34,065 nt of DNA, taken from NCBI GenBank assembly GCA_902573385.1, contig CACGJS010000005.1:1-34065 (forward strand). Reading direction: 5' to 3'. Source of the DNA: an uncultured Pelagibacteraceae bacterium. GTDB taxonomy: Bacteria > Pseudomonadota > Alphaproteobacteria > Pelagibacterales > Pelagibacteraceae. Numbering within the stretch: position 1 is the stretch's first letter; each line of letters begins with the position of its first letter. Position numbers and translations under genes: made by a program. A model generated the notes under the pieces. The model worked only from the letters and a program-made list of their open reading frames with translations. It made no database searches and was not told the DNA's origin. This document shows, one piece after another, positions 10,101-18,741 of the stretch.

Positions 10101-10726
10101 TCAAAGGTTGTAAAATCTGTGGGATCTCTGATCTCGATACACTTAATTTCATTATTAATCATCCCTATCCACCTCAATTTATTGGTTTCATTTGCAATTA
10201 TAAAAAAAGCTCACGATACGTTGAGATTGAAAAGTTAAACGAACTAGCAAAAGTAGATAAAAAAAAATCAAATTTTGTAGCAGTGTTAGTGAAACCAGAT
10301 GAGGATATTTTAGAAAAAATTAAACACCTTCCTTTTGATTATTATCAAATTTATGATTGTTCGCCTAAAGAAATTGAAATAATTAAACAAAGATATAATA
10401 AGAAAATCATTACCGCTTTAACTATAAATGACAAAACTGATGTTCAAAAATGTCATCTGTTCTCTAAAGTAACTGACATTTATTTGTTTGATAGCAAAGG
10501 TTATGAAAAGAGTATGGCTTTTGATCATAAGCTTATTCAAGAAATAAAGATCAACAAACCACTAATGATAGCTGGAAATATTCAGGTAGATGATAATCTT
10601 GAAAATTATAAAAAAATAGCAGATATTATAGATATATCTGGGGGACTTGAGACTTCTGGGTTAAAAGATAATTCCAAAATAAATATTTTTTTAAATAAGG
10701 TACAATATATTAATAATGAAACTTAA
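10097..10726 (+). CDS. trpF: Phosphoribosylanthranilate isomerase (divergent)
   Basis: KGCKICGISD N-terminus, SSRYV, IYLFDSKG, IDISGGLETSGLKD; trpF-trpB-trpA synteny. Confidence 0.82.
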   Translation: MIKGCKICGISDLDTLNFIINHPYPPQFIGFICNYKKSSRYVEIEKLNELAKVDKKKSNFVAVLVKPDEDILEKIKHLPFDYYQIYDCSPKEIEIIKQRYNKKIITALTINDKTDVQKCHLFSKVTDIYLFDSKGYEKSMAFDHKLIQEIKINKPLMIAGNIQVDDNLENYKKIADIIDISGGLETSGLKDNSKINIFLNKVQYINNET

Positions 10727-11945
10727 AAAAGGAATTTCTCTAATTGATCAACATGATCAAAATGGATTTTGGGGTAATAAATTTGGAGGAAGTTTTATTC
10801 CAGAGACTTTAAAAAAACCAATTGAAGACCTAACAAATGAATTTAAGAAATTAAGAAAAGATAAAAAATTTATTAAAAAAAGAAATTTTTATTTTAAAAA
10901 CTATATAGGAACCCCAACTTCATTTGTAAAACTTAATAATCTATCTAATCATTTAGGAGGTGCTCAAATTTGGGCAAAGGTTGTCTCTGAGGCAAATGGA
11001 GGCGCGCACAAGATATATAACGCAACAGTCCATGCTTTAATTTGTAAAGCTATGGGTAAAAAATATATCGTTGGTGATACAGGCGCTGGCTATGCTGGAA
11101 AAATGCTCAGTATGGCTGCTAAAAAATTTGGTCTTAAATGTAAAATATTCATGGGAGCAAAAGATATTAAAAGACAAAAACCTAACTGTGATGCGATGAA
11201 AAAAAATGGAGCTGAAATAGTTCCAGTTTATTCAGGTAGCCAAACGTTAGTTGATGCTGTCAGTGAATGTATGAGGTATTGGGTATCAAATTGTGACAAC
11301 ACTCACATGTGTGTTGGAAGCACTGTTGGTCCAAATATATTTGTTAAAATTTGTGGTTGGAGTACAGCACAAATCTCTAGAGAATTAAAAGTACAATTAA
11401 AATCAAAATTTAAAAAAATTCCAAATAAAATAAAACTAATTAATTGTGTGGGTGGTGGAAGTTCTGCTTATGGTTTTTGGAGTGAATTTATTGATTATGA
11501 TAAAAAACAAATTGAGTTAATTGGTGTTGAGGCTGGTGGACCAAAAAAATCAAAACTTCATGCAGCACCTTTAAGTAGAGGTGCGAAATTAGGAATACTT
11601 CATGGAGCTGCTGCCTATTGCTGTCAAAATAATGAAGGACAAATAAATGAGACTGAGTCTATTAGTGCGGGACTTGACTACCCATCAGTTTCTCCAATTC
11701 ACTGTTTTTTAAAAGATACTAAAAGAGCAAGATACACTTATGCAACAGACGAAGATGCACTAAACGCTTATCAACTAGTTACAAAACTTGAAAATATAAA
11801 TCCAAGTTTAGAGCCTAGTCATGCATTTGCAGAAGCTATTAAAATAGCACCCAAACTAAGTAAGGACACCATAATCATCGTCAATTCATGTGGGGATGCC
11901 AAAAAAGATAGGGATATTTTAAGAGAAAGATTGGGTAAAAAATAA
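10716..11945 (+). CDS. trpB: Tryptophan synthase beta-chain homologue with altered active-site motifs
   Basis: Collinear with TrpB (NGGAHKI, YMGA-like FMGAKD, GVEAGG, SISAGLDYPSV); next to trpA. Confidence 0.88.
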   Translation: MKLKKGISLIDQHDQNGFWGNKFGGSFIPETLKKPIEDLTNEFKKLRKDKKFIKKRNFYFKNYIGTPTSFVKLNNLSNHLGGAQIWAKVVSEANGGAHKIYNATVHALICKAMGKKYIVGDTGAGYAGKMLSMAAKKFGLKCKIFMGAKDIKRQKPNCDAMKKNGAEIVPVYSGSQTLVDAVSECMRYWVSNCDNTHMCVGSTVGPNIFVKICGWSTAQISRELKVQLKSKFKKIPNKIKLINCVGGGSSAYGFWSEFIDYDKKQIELIGVEAGGPKKSKLHAAPLSRGAKLGILHGAAAYCCQNNEGQINETESISAGLDYPSVSPIHCFLKDTKRARYTYATDEDALNAYQLVTKLENINPSLEPSHAFAEAIKIAPKLSKDTIIIVNSCGDAKKDRDILRERLGKK

Positions 11946-12745
11946 TGGCTTCTTTAATAAATCAAGCATTTAAAAAAGCAAAAAGTGAAAATAGACCTGC
12001 ATTACTGACTTACACAGTTGCAGGAGATAATACTAAAAAAAAATCACTGGAAATACTTAAATCAATTTCTAACTACGCAGATATTTGTGAACTAGGTTTT
12101 CCTCACAACACTCCAATTGCTGATGGAGGTCAAATTCAAACTAGCGCTTATCGGGCAATTAATAATGGGATTAAAATCAATGACGTTTTTTCAGTTGCTA
12201 AAGACTTTAAAAAATCAAAAAAAACTAAACCAATTATCTTGATGGGTTATTACAATATGATCTTTCAATATAACGAAAATAAATTTATAGAAAAATGCAA
12301 AAATGTAAAAGTTGATGGTTTAATAGTTGTAGACCTGCCTTATCCTGAGAATAAAAAGTTTTCTAATAAATGTAAAAGAAAAGGAATTAATTTTATTCAA
12401 CTCGTTTCTCCTACAACATCACCAAATAGATTAAAAAAAATCATCAAAGATTCTCATGATATGATTTATTATATCAGTATGCTTTCAACTACTGGAGGAA
12501 AGTTAAAAGTTGTTCCTAAAAAAATATTAGAAAGATACAGTAAAATTAAAAACCAAAATAAATCTAAAAATGTTGTTATAGGATTTGGAATTACTGAAAA
12601 AACAATAAAATCATTAAAAAAAGCAGATGGATTAGTGGTTGGAAGTGCAATTTGTAAGGAAATTTCAAACTCTATTAAAAAGAGACAAAATCCTGTCACA
12701 AATGTAACTAATATTGTAAAAAGATTAAAAAAAAAAATAACATGA
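11945..12745 (+). CDS. trpA: Tryptophan synthase alpha chain
   Basis: CELGFPHNTPIADGGQIQ, ILMGYYNMIFQY, DGLIVVDLPYPE, VIGFGI motifs. Confidence 0.92.
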   Translation: MASLINQAFKKAKSENRPALLTYTVAGDNTKKKSLEILKSISNYADICELGFPHNTPIADGGQIQTSAYRAINNGIKINDVFSVAKDFKKSKKTKPIILMGYYNMIFQYNENKFIEKCKNVKVDGLIVVDLPYPENKKFSNKCKRKGINFIQLVSPTTSPNRLKKIIKDSHDMIYYISMLSTTGGKLKVVPKKILERYSKIKNQNKSKNVVIGFGITEKTIKSLKKADGLVVGSAICKEISNSIKKRQNPVTNVTNIVKRLKKKIT

Positions 12746-13674
12746 ATTGGATAACAAAAAAACTTTCTCATTTAAGTGAAAAAATTAAAACAGTAATAAA
12801 AAAGAGACCTACAAAAGAAGAAATTGAAAACAGTGATTGGACTTCATGTTGTAAGGGACCATTATTAAAAAAAGAATTAGAGGAAAATTTATGGGTTTGC
12901 CCTTCTTGTAATAAACATCATAGAATTAATTGTAAACAAAGATTCGATATTGTTTTTGGTAAAAATAATTATGAAATTTTAAAAACACCCATTCCACAAG
13001 ATGACCCATTAAATTGGAAGGATTCTAAAACTTATAAAGATAGATTGAAGATAGCTCGAAAAAAAACAGGAATGGAGTGTGGTATAATGGTTATTAACAC
13101 AAAAATTAATAATATAAATATTACAGCTTGTGCGTCTGACTTTGCTTTTATAGGAGGTTCTGTAGGAGCAGCTGAGGGTGAAGCAATACTTTATGGAATT
13201 CAACATGCAATAGAAAACAACCAACCTTTTGTAAATTTTACATCTGGGGGAGGAATGAGAATGTTTGAGTCTTTAATTGCACTATCCCAAATGACAAGAA
13301 CAACATTAGCTGTTAATGAGCTTAAAAAAAATAATTTACCGTATATTGTTTGTTTAACAGATCCAACAACTGGTGGAATTTCTGCTTCATACGCAATGCT
13401 TGGTGATATTGCATTTGCTGAACCTGGAGCTCTTATAGCTTTTGCAGGAGCTAGAGTTATTCAAGGAACTGTCAAAGAAGAATTACCTGAAGGCTTTCAA
13501 AGAAGTGAATACGTCAAAAAAACTGGTTTTGTAGATTTGATAGTGGAAAGAAGAGATTTAAGAGAAAAAATTGGATCTACATTATCAATTCTCTTAAAGA
13601 AAAGTTCTGCTATAAATTCAGAAAATAATGAAACTTCGAAAGATAGTAGAACGCTTACAAAAGCTGCATCCTAA
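12742..13674 (+). CDS. accD: Acetyl-CoA carboxylase carboxyltransferase subunit beta
   Basis: N-terminal zinc ribbon region, LTDPTTGGISASYAMLGDIAFAEPGALIAFAG, LPEGFQRSEY. Confidence 0.95.
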   Translation: MNWITKKLSHLSEKIKTVIKKRPTKEEIENSDWTSCCKGPLLKKELEENLWVCPSCNKHHRINCKQRFDIVFGKNNYEILKTPIPQDDPLNWKDSKTYKDRLKIARKKTGMECGIMVINTKINNINITACASDFAFIGGSVGAAEGEAILYGIQHAIENNQPFVNFTSGGGMRMFESLIALSQMTRTTLAVNELKKNNLPYIVCLTDPTTGGISASYAMLGDIAFAEPGALIAFAGARVIQGTVKEELPEGFQRSEYVKKTGFVDLIVERRDLREKIGSTLSILLKKSSAINSENNETSKDSRTLTKAAS

Positions 13675-14896
13675 AGAAATAGATCTTAGTTTAGAAAGAA
13701 CCAAAAACCTTCTTCAAAAATTAGGAAATCCAGAAAAAAAAATCAATTGTATCTCTGTTGTTGGTACTAACGGCAAGTATTCAACTATACAAGCACTACA
13801 CGCAATTCTCAAAGAAGCAAATTATAAGTGTAATATTTATACAAGTCCTCATATTCAAAAAATTAATGAGCGGTTTGTCTTTAATGATCAACCTTTAAAT
13901 GACGATCAATTACTTGATTTATTCACAGAAGTAGAAGAAATCAACAATGGTTCAAAAATAACCTTTTTTGAAATTCTAACTGTTTGTTATTTTTATTTTG
14001 CCAGTAAATTTCCAAATAATATAAATTTAATTGAAGCAGGTTTATTCCATAGATTTGATGCAACGAATATTCTAACTAAAAACTTAGCTAGTGTAATTAC
14101 AGTATTGGGAAATGATCATTTAGATTGGTTGCCAGAAAAAGAACAAACTATTGAAAGAATTATATTTGAAAAAACTTCTTCATTGTTAGAGTCAAAAATT
14201 ATTATTGCTAAACAAAATTCAAAAAAAATTAATAATTGTATTAAAAAAACTATTTTAAAGAATAAATCAAAAAAAATTTTTTTTAATGAAGATTATAATT
14301 TTGGAATGAATGAAAATGATTTTTTTTATTATGAAGATCAAATAGGCGCTTTAAAACTTCCAAAACCAAATTTACTGGGTCTTTTTCAATTAGAAAATAT
14401 TTCTACAGCAATAGCAACTTCCAGACAATTAACAGATTATAAAATTACAAATGAGCATATTAAAAATGGAATTACTAAAATTCAAAGTATTGCCAGACTT
14501 CAGGAAATTAAATCTGGTAAATTAAAAAAACTAGTTAAAAATAATCAATTATTTGTAGATGGTTCTCATAATCCATTAGGTGCAAAAGCACTTAATCAAT
14601 ATCTTCAAAGTATTAAATCTAACAAACATATTATTTTAGGGATGATGTCTAATAAAGATCATGAAAAATATATGAGCTACTTTGAAGACATCAAGTCATT
14701 GACAACAATAGATATCCAAAATCAACCGAATAGTATTAAAGGAAGCAAACTTAAAAATAAAATCAAAAATTTTAAAAATATCAAATGTGAAACTTCGATT
14801 GAAAATGCTATTAAGTCCATTAACCTTGAAGAAAATGATATCATTTTAATTACAGGATCTTTATATCTTGCGGGAGAAGTTTTAAATTTAAACTAG
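13628..14896 (+). CDS. folC: Folylpolyglutamate synthase / dihydrofolate synthase family protein
   Basis: VVGTNGKYST, YTSPHIQKINERF, FFEILT, RFDATN, NDHLDWL; follows accD. Confidence 0.9.
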   Translation: MKLRKIVERLQKLHPKEIDLSLERTKNLLQKLGNPEKKINCISVVGTNGKYSTIQALHAILKEANYKCNIYTSPHIQKINERFVFNDQPLNDDQLLDLFTEVEEINNGSKITFFEILTVCYFYFASKFPNNINLIEAGLFHRFDATNILTKNLASVITVLGNDHLDWLPEKEQTIERIIFEKTSSLLESKIIIAKQNSKKINNCIKKTILKNKSKKIFFNEDYNFGMNENDFFYYEDQIGALKLPKPNLLGLFQLENISTAIATSRQLTDYKITNEHIKNGITKIQSIARLQEIKSGKLKKLVKNNQLFVDGSHNPLGAKALNQYLQSIKSNKHIILGMMSNKDHEKYMSYFEDIKSLTTIDIQNQPNSIKGSKLKNKIKNFKNIKCETSIENAIKSINLEENDIILITGSLYLAGEVLNLN

Positions 14897-15213
14897 ATAT
14901 TTTCTTTTATCCAAGAAACAATATCTGACTTAGGTACTAAACCGACCTTAGTAGATTTTAATTCCCCATCTTTAAACAGCAACATTGTGGGAATCCCTCT
15001 AACTCCGTATTTAGTTGGAGTATTTGGCTCATTATCAATGTTGTGTTTTGCTATTATAACTTGATCTGTCATTTCATCTGAAATTTCTTCTAATGTTGGT
15101 CCTATTTGCTTACAAGGACCACACCACTCAGCCCAAAAATCAACTACAATTGGTTTTGACGATTTCAATACTTCTACTTCGAAATTGTCATCTGTTACAC
15201 TTACGGTTGCCAT
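14893..15213 (-). CDS. trxA: Thioredoxin
   Basis: VVDFWAEWCGPCKQIGP, GIPTMLLFKDG. Confidence 0.96.
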   Translation of the reverse strand: MATVSVTDDNFEVEVLKSSKPIVVDFWAEWCGPCKQIGPTLEEISDEMTDQVIIAKHNIDNEPNTPTKYGVRGIPTMLLFKDGELKSTKVGLVPKSDIVSWIKENI

Positions 15214-15289
15214 AATAGATCCTATATATTTGATTCAAACTATTATTCAATGTGTAAAAAGGTATTTTTTTGATTAATTCACAATATAA

Positions 15290-16717
15290 TTAAGCTTGTT
15301 CATATTTTTTCTGAATGCCCTCAACAAACAGGTTAATTTCATCTAAAAATTTAAGCTTTTCTTCATCTTTTTCATTGGTATATCTGTCTCTTAAATTATC
15401 ACACTCAAAATAAAATTCCTTACAAGTCCACCATTTCTCCTTGTTCTCACTAAGTATTCTTTCAGCTATTCCTCTTTTAATTATTTTAAACATTTCTGCT
15501 GGTAGTGTTTCTGGTGATTCTTGATATATTATTTTCTTACCAAAACTTACCATTCTTTCATCTTCGAATTTATCTAGTAAAACTAATTTATCTTTCCAAG
15601 AAGCTAAATGCCATTTTGGAAATAGAGCAATATCTTTTTGAGGTGTAAATTTTTTATAAATTGTTTCTTCAGCAAGTAAATCTATTTGAGATTCAAATTG
15701 TGCTTTTTCTTCCGCAGTTTCTCTTAGCGCTGTCAAAATATTTTGAGAAAATTTCTCATTACTATTCACCAATTTTGCACGTTCTTTTATTAAATCAGGA
15801 TCAAGTTTGCTATAAGGTTCTACTTGCATTCCATAGCTTGGATCTAAAATTATAGGAGCTTTATTTGAACGAATAGTTCTTAAAAACTTCAATTTTTTAA
15901 TAGCATTTTTTAATTCAGAAATTGACATATTGAATAATGGAGTTGGATCAATTTTAAGATCAAATGCCTGGCCCCATTGATAAACTGGATGAATACAAAA
16001 TTTTGGGTGAAGTGGAGCAACTACAAATCGATAATTATTACCAAAATGGTATTCAGCTAAAGTAAACATTTTTTTTGTTTTAAAGATTGTTTCAGTATCA
16101 CTTTTATTTGAAGTTTTTAAAAATGTATCCCAAGTTTGAGGTTGATTTTTTTTAATCAAACCTAATACTTTAACTGTTAGTTCAGCATCAAATAAGGCTG
16201 AGTGAGCACCACTAGATTCAAAGCCATTCATTCTAGCTAAAGACTCTAGCTTCATTACTGCATTACCTTTTGAATTTATCTCTGTTTTTAAAACGTTTTC
16301 ATCTACAGCATGGGCTCCTCTTGCTATATTTAAACCGTCATGTCTTTTATTAGGCGTAGCATTTGTAATATAAGGATACCTGATTCCCCTAAAAAATTCA
16401 TTTCTTATCATCTCATCATCAAAACCAATGTTTGACCAACCCATAAATATTGCTGGACTCCATTTTTTAAATATTGCCTCTAACTGTCCTAACATTTGAT
16501 AATGACTTAAATTTCCTTTAGTTAAGAGATCAACACTAGTTTTATTAACTATTAAGGCCATAGCTTGAGGTACTTCTCCTTCTGGTAATCTACATCTAAA
16601 GTTAAATCTATCTAATTCTTTAAAATTTTGATCAACTAAAATACCACCCACTTCAATAATGCTTCCCCAGGAAGTGTTAGCACTACTAGATTCTATGTCC
16701 CATATTACTAAATTCAT
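15290..16717 (-). CDS. sbcB: Exonuclease I-like DEDDh exonuclease
   Basis: WDIESS, GWSNIGFDDEMIRNEFFRG, GAHSALFDAELT; ~475 aa ExoI-like layout. Confidence 0.8.
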   Translation of the reverse strand: MNLVIWDIESSSANTSWGSIIEVGGILVDQNFKELDRFNFRCRLPEGEVPQAMALIVNKTSVDLLTKGNLSHYQMLGQLEAIFKKWSPAIFMGWSNIGFDDEMIRNEFFRGIRYPYITNATPNKRHDGLNIARGAHAVDENVLKTEINSKGNAVMKLESLARMNGFESSGAHSALFDAELTVKVLGLIKKNQPQTWDTFLKTSNKSDTETIFKTKKMFTLAEYHFGNNYRFVVAPLHPKFCIHPVYQWGQAFDLKIDPTPLFNMSISELKNAIKKLKFLRTIRSNKAPIILDPSYGMQVEPYSKLDPDLIKERAKLVNSNEKFSQNILTALRETAEEKAQFESQIDLLAEETIYKKFTPQKDIALFPKWHLASWKDKLVLLDKFEDERMVSFGKKIIYQESPETLPAEMFKIIKRGIAERILSENKEKWWTCKEFYFECDNLRDRYTNEKDEEKLKFLDEINLFVEGIQKKYEQA

Positions 16718-16718
16718 A

Positions 16719-17477
16719 TTAATTCATATTCCTTTGTTGATAAAATTGTTCAACTTTTTCTAAAAACTTATTTTGATATTCTTCCAATTTTTTACCTTGA
16801 ATTCTAAAATCTTGAAATAAATTGTCTATCGTACAAAGTAAAACAATTCCCTGAGTAATTCTTGAATTATATACAACATTATGAGCTAATGAATAAGCTC
16901 CTAATTGTAAATAATAATCCTCAATCCACTCTTCTTTTTTAGGTTTGTTTGATTGTTTAAAATCTATAATTGTTTCTTGTCCCTCATAAACCCCACATGC
17001 ATCACAAGTTCCTGCATATTTTCCTGGATAATACAACGTTGCTTCTGTTCCCCAAATTTCTGATAGTTTATTTTTAATACCATGTTCAATAATTTCATCT
17101 GCCATTTTTTTTGATTTATTATTTTTCTCTTCTAATAACTCTAAATTTAATTGGCCTAGTAAATATTTTTCCAAAAAGGTATGCATAGAAGTTCCTCTAT
17201 TTGATGCTTCATTTTTAATTCTATTTGCTTCCGTCACTCCTACTCTTGCTTTCCAATTAGCAAGTGAAGCTTTTTTTTCTTCACTTTGAGTTGCTTGTAA
17301 TATGGATGTAACAGACGGAAGTTTTTCCTGGTTTACAGTATACATTCTTGAACCACTAACTGTTAATCTCATAGATTTTGGATATGAAAATTTATTATTC
17401 CACTGCATATAGTTTCTTATAAGCGGTATTGAAGAAAAAAAGAAATTAATTTTTGGCTTGTTTTGAATGGTCAACAA
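16719..17477 (-). CDS. PD-(D/E)XK nuclease family protein, MGME1-like (start uncertain)
   Basis: LPSVTSILQAT...LANWKARVG...RGTSMHTFLEKYL...CDACGVYEGQETIIDFKQSNKPK...LQLGAYSLAHN; in-frame Met at residue 24 (~17408) would avoid overlap with rmuC. Confidence 0.72.
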   Translation of the reverse strand: MLTIQNKPKINFFFSSIPLIRNYMQWNNKFSYPKSMRLTVSGSRMYTVNQEKLPSVTSILQATQSEEKKASLANWKARVGVTEANRIKNEASNRGTSMHTFLEKYLLGQLNLELLEEKNNKSKKMADEIIEHGIKNKLSEIWGTEATLYYPGKYAGTCDACGVYEGQETIIDFKQSNKPKKEEWIEDYYLQLGAYSLAHNVVYNSRITQGIVLLCTIDNLFQDFRIQGKKLEEYQNKFLEKVEQFYQQRNMN

Positions 17478-18543
17478 ATTTTTCTACATTTTCTGTTTGA
17501 ATAGCTTTTTCAATTTTTTCAGGATCTTTAATATTTTCCAAAGTTCTAGTAATTGATCTTGCATCTGTTCCAAACTTGTCAACTACACCCATTGCTTCTT
17601 CTAATTTTTTTCTTAAAATTATTACATTATCGAAATGTTTTGCAAATCTAGTACTGATTGTTTTTAAATGATTGTAAATTTCTGTAGCACCCTTTTGAAC
17701 TTTTAAAGAATGAAAGCCCATATACAATGATTGTAAGTAAGCAGATAAAGTATTAGGGCCACAAATTACAACTTTATATTTTTTCATTATCTCTTGAGTT
17801 AATAATTCTTTAGTACTTGGATCTTGGTACTCTGTTAATTCTTTATATAAACTTTCAGTTGGTGCATAAACAATTGCGAAGTCTGTAGTTTTTGGTGGCA
17901 CGATATATTTTTCTTTTACACTTTTAGCTTTATTTTTAAATGCTGTAGCTAATTTTGCTCTTGCATCAGCAACTGCTCTTTTATCATCAGCATCATAACC
18001 ATCGGTAATTGCTTTAAATTTTTCTAATGGAAAATGAGAATCAACTGGAACCATAACATCGCCTTGAAGTCTGATTGCGTATTCTACATTTTCACTTGTG
18101 TCCTCTTTCATCTTAACGTTTGTCATGAATTGAGAGGCAGGTAATAAATCTTTGATCAAAGCATCCAAACTAAACTCCGCTAGAACACCATATTTTTTAA
18201 CTCCTGCTAAAATTTTAGTAATTCCTTCTTGGCTCTGATTTAGTAATTGAACTTGTTGATTAAAATTTCCAACTTTTTCATCCACTTTTGTTAAAGCTTC
18301 TGTCATATCTTTGGTCACTCCAGTTGATAGAGCATTAAATGATGTGGACATTGAACCTAGGGAGGTATTGATAGTGGTATTTACACTATCTTTTAATTTA
18401 ACAATTTCTGCATTTAAATTCGCTATTTCTTCAGCCTCTTTATTTTCATCCTTATCTTTAGGCTTAAATCTTAAATTAAGATATAGAATGCCCAAAGTAG
18501 CACCAAGCAATATGATTAATATAATTAATAAAATAGTGTCCAT
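17446..18543 (-). CDS. rmuC: DNA recombination protein RmuC family
   Basis: N-terminal TM, coiled coil, then DALIKDLLPASQFMTNVKM, VPVDSHFPLEKF, TTDFAIVYAPTESLY. Confidence 0.92.
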   Translation of the reverse strand: MDTILLIILIILLGATLGILYLNLRFKPKDKDENKEAEEIANLNAEIVKLKDSVNTTINTSLGSMSTSFNALSTGVTKDMTEALTKVDEKVGNFNQQVQLLNQSQEGITKILAGVKKYGVLAEFSLDALIKDLLPASQFMTNVKMKEDTSENVEYAIRLQGDVMVPVDSHFPLEKFKAITDGYDADDKRAVADARAKLATAFKNKAKSVKEKYIVPPKTTDFAIVYAPTESLYKELTEYQDPSTKELLTQEIMKKYKVVICGPNTLSAYLQSLYMGFHSLKVQKGATEIYNHLKTISTRFAKHFDNVIILRKKLEEAMGVVDKFGTDARSITRTLENIKDPEKIEKAIQTENVEKFVDHSKQAKN

Positions 18544-18609
18544 GATTCTTTTTATATTATTTTATAGTAAAAATTTGATTAATATATTTAATTATTTAAA
18601 AGTATCTCT

Positions 18610-18741
18610 ATGGAATTAGTCTTAATATTAAAAATGTTCTTTATTATTGGAGTTATTATTGCTGCTTATGCTATTTTAAGAAACCTTGATATTATTAAGA
18701 TTATCTTAGTTTATTTTAAAGACTTAATTCTTAGAAAGTAA
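18610..18741 (+). CDS. Putative 43-aa single-TM small protein
   Basis: ATG-to-TAA ORF MELVLILKMFFIIGVIIAAYAILRNLDIIKIILVYFKDLILRK filling the rmuC-hisG gap; below the length cutoff of the ORF track; no clear SD. Confidence 0.45.
   Translation: MELVLILKMFFIIGVIIAAYAILRNLDIIKIILVYFKDLILRK

Noticed and set aside
12469-13224. Reverse ORFs at 12469 and 13009
   Set aside because: Antisense to trpA/accD; hydrophobic artefacts of Lys-rich sense coding.
18311-18619. 102-aa forward ORF
   Set aside because: Mostly antisense to the rmuC N-terminus.
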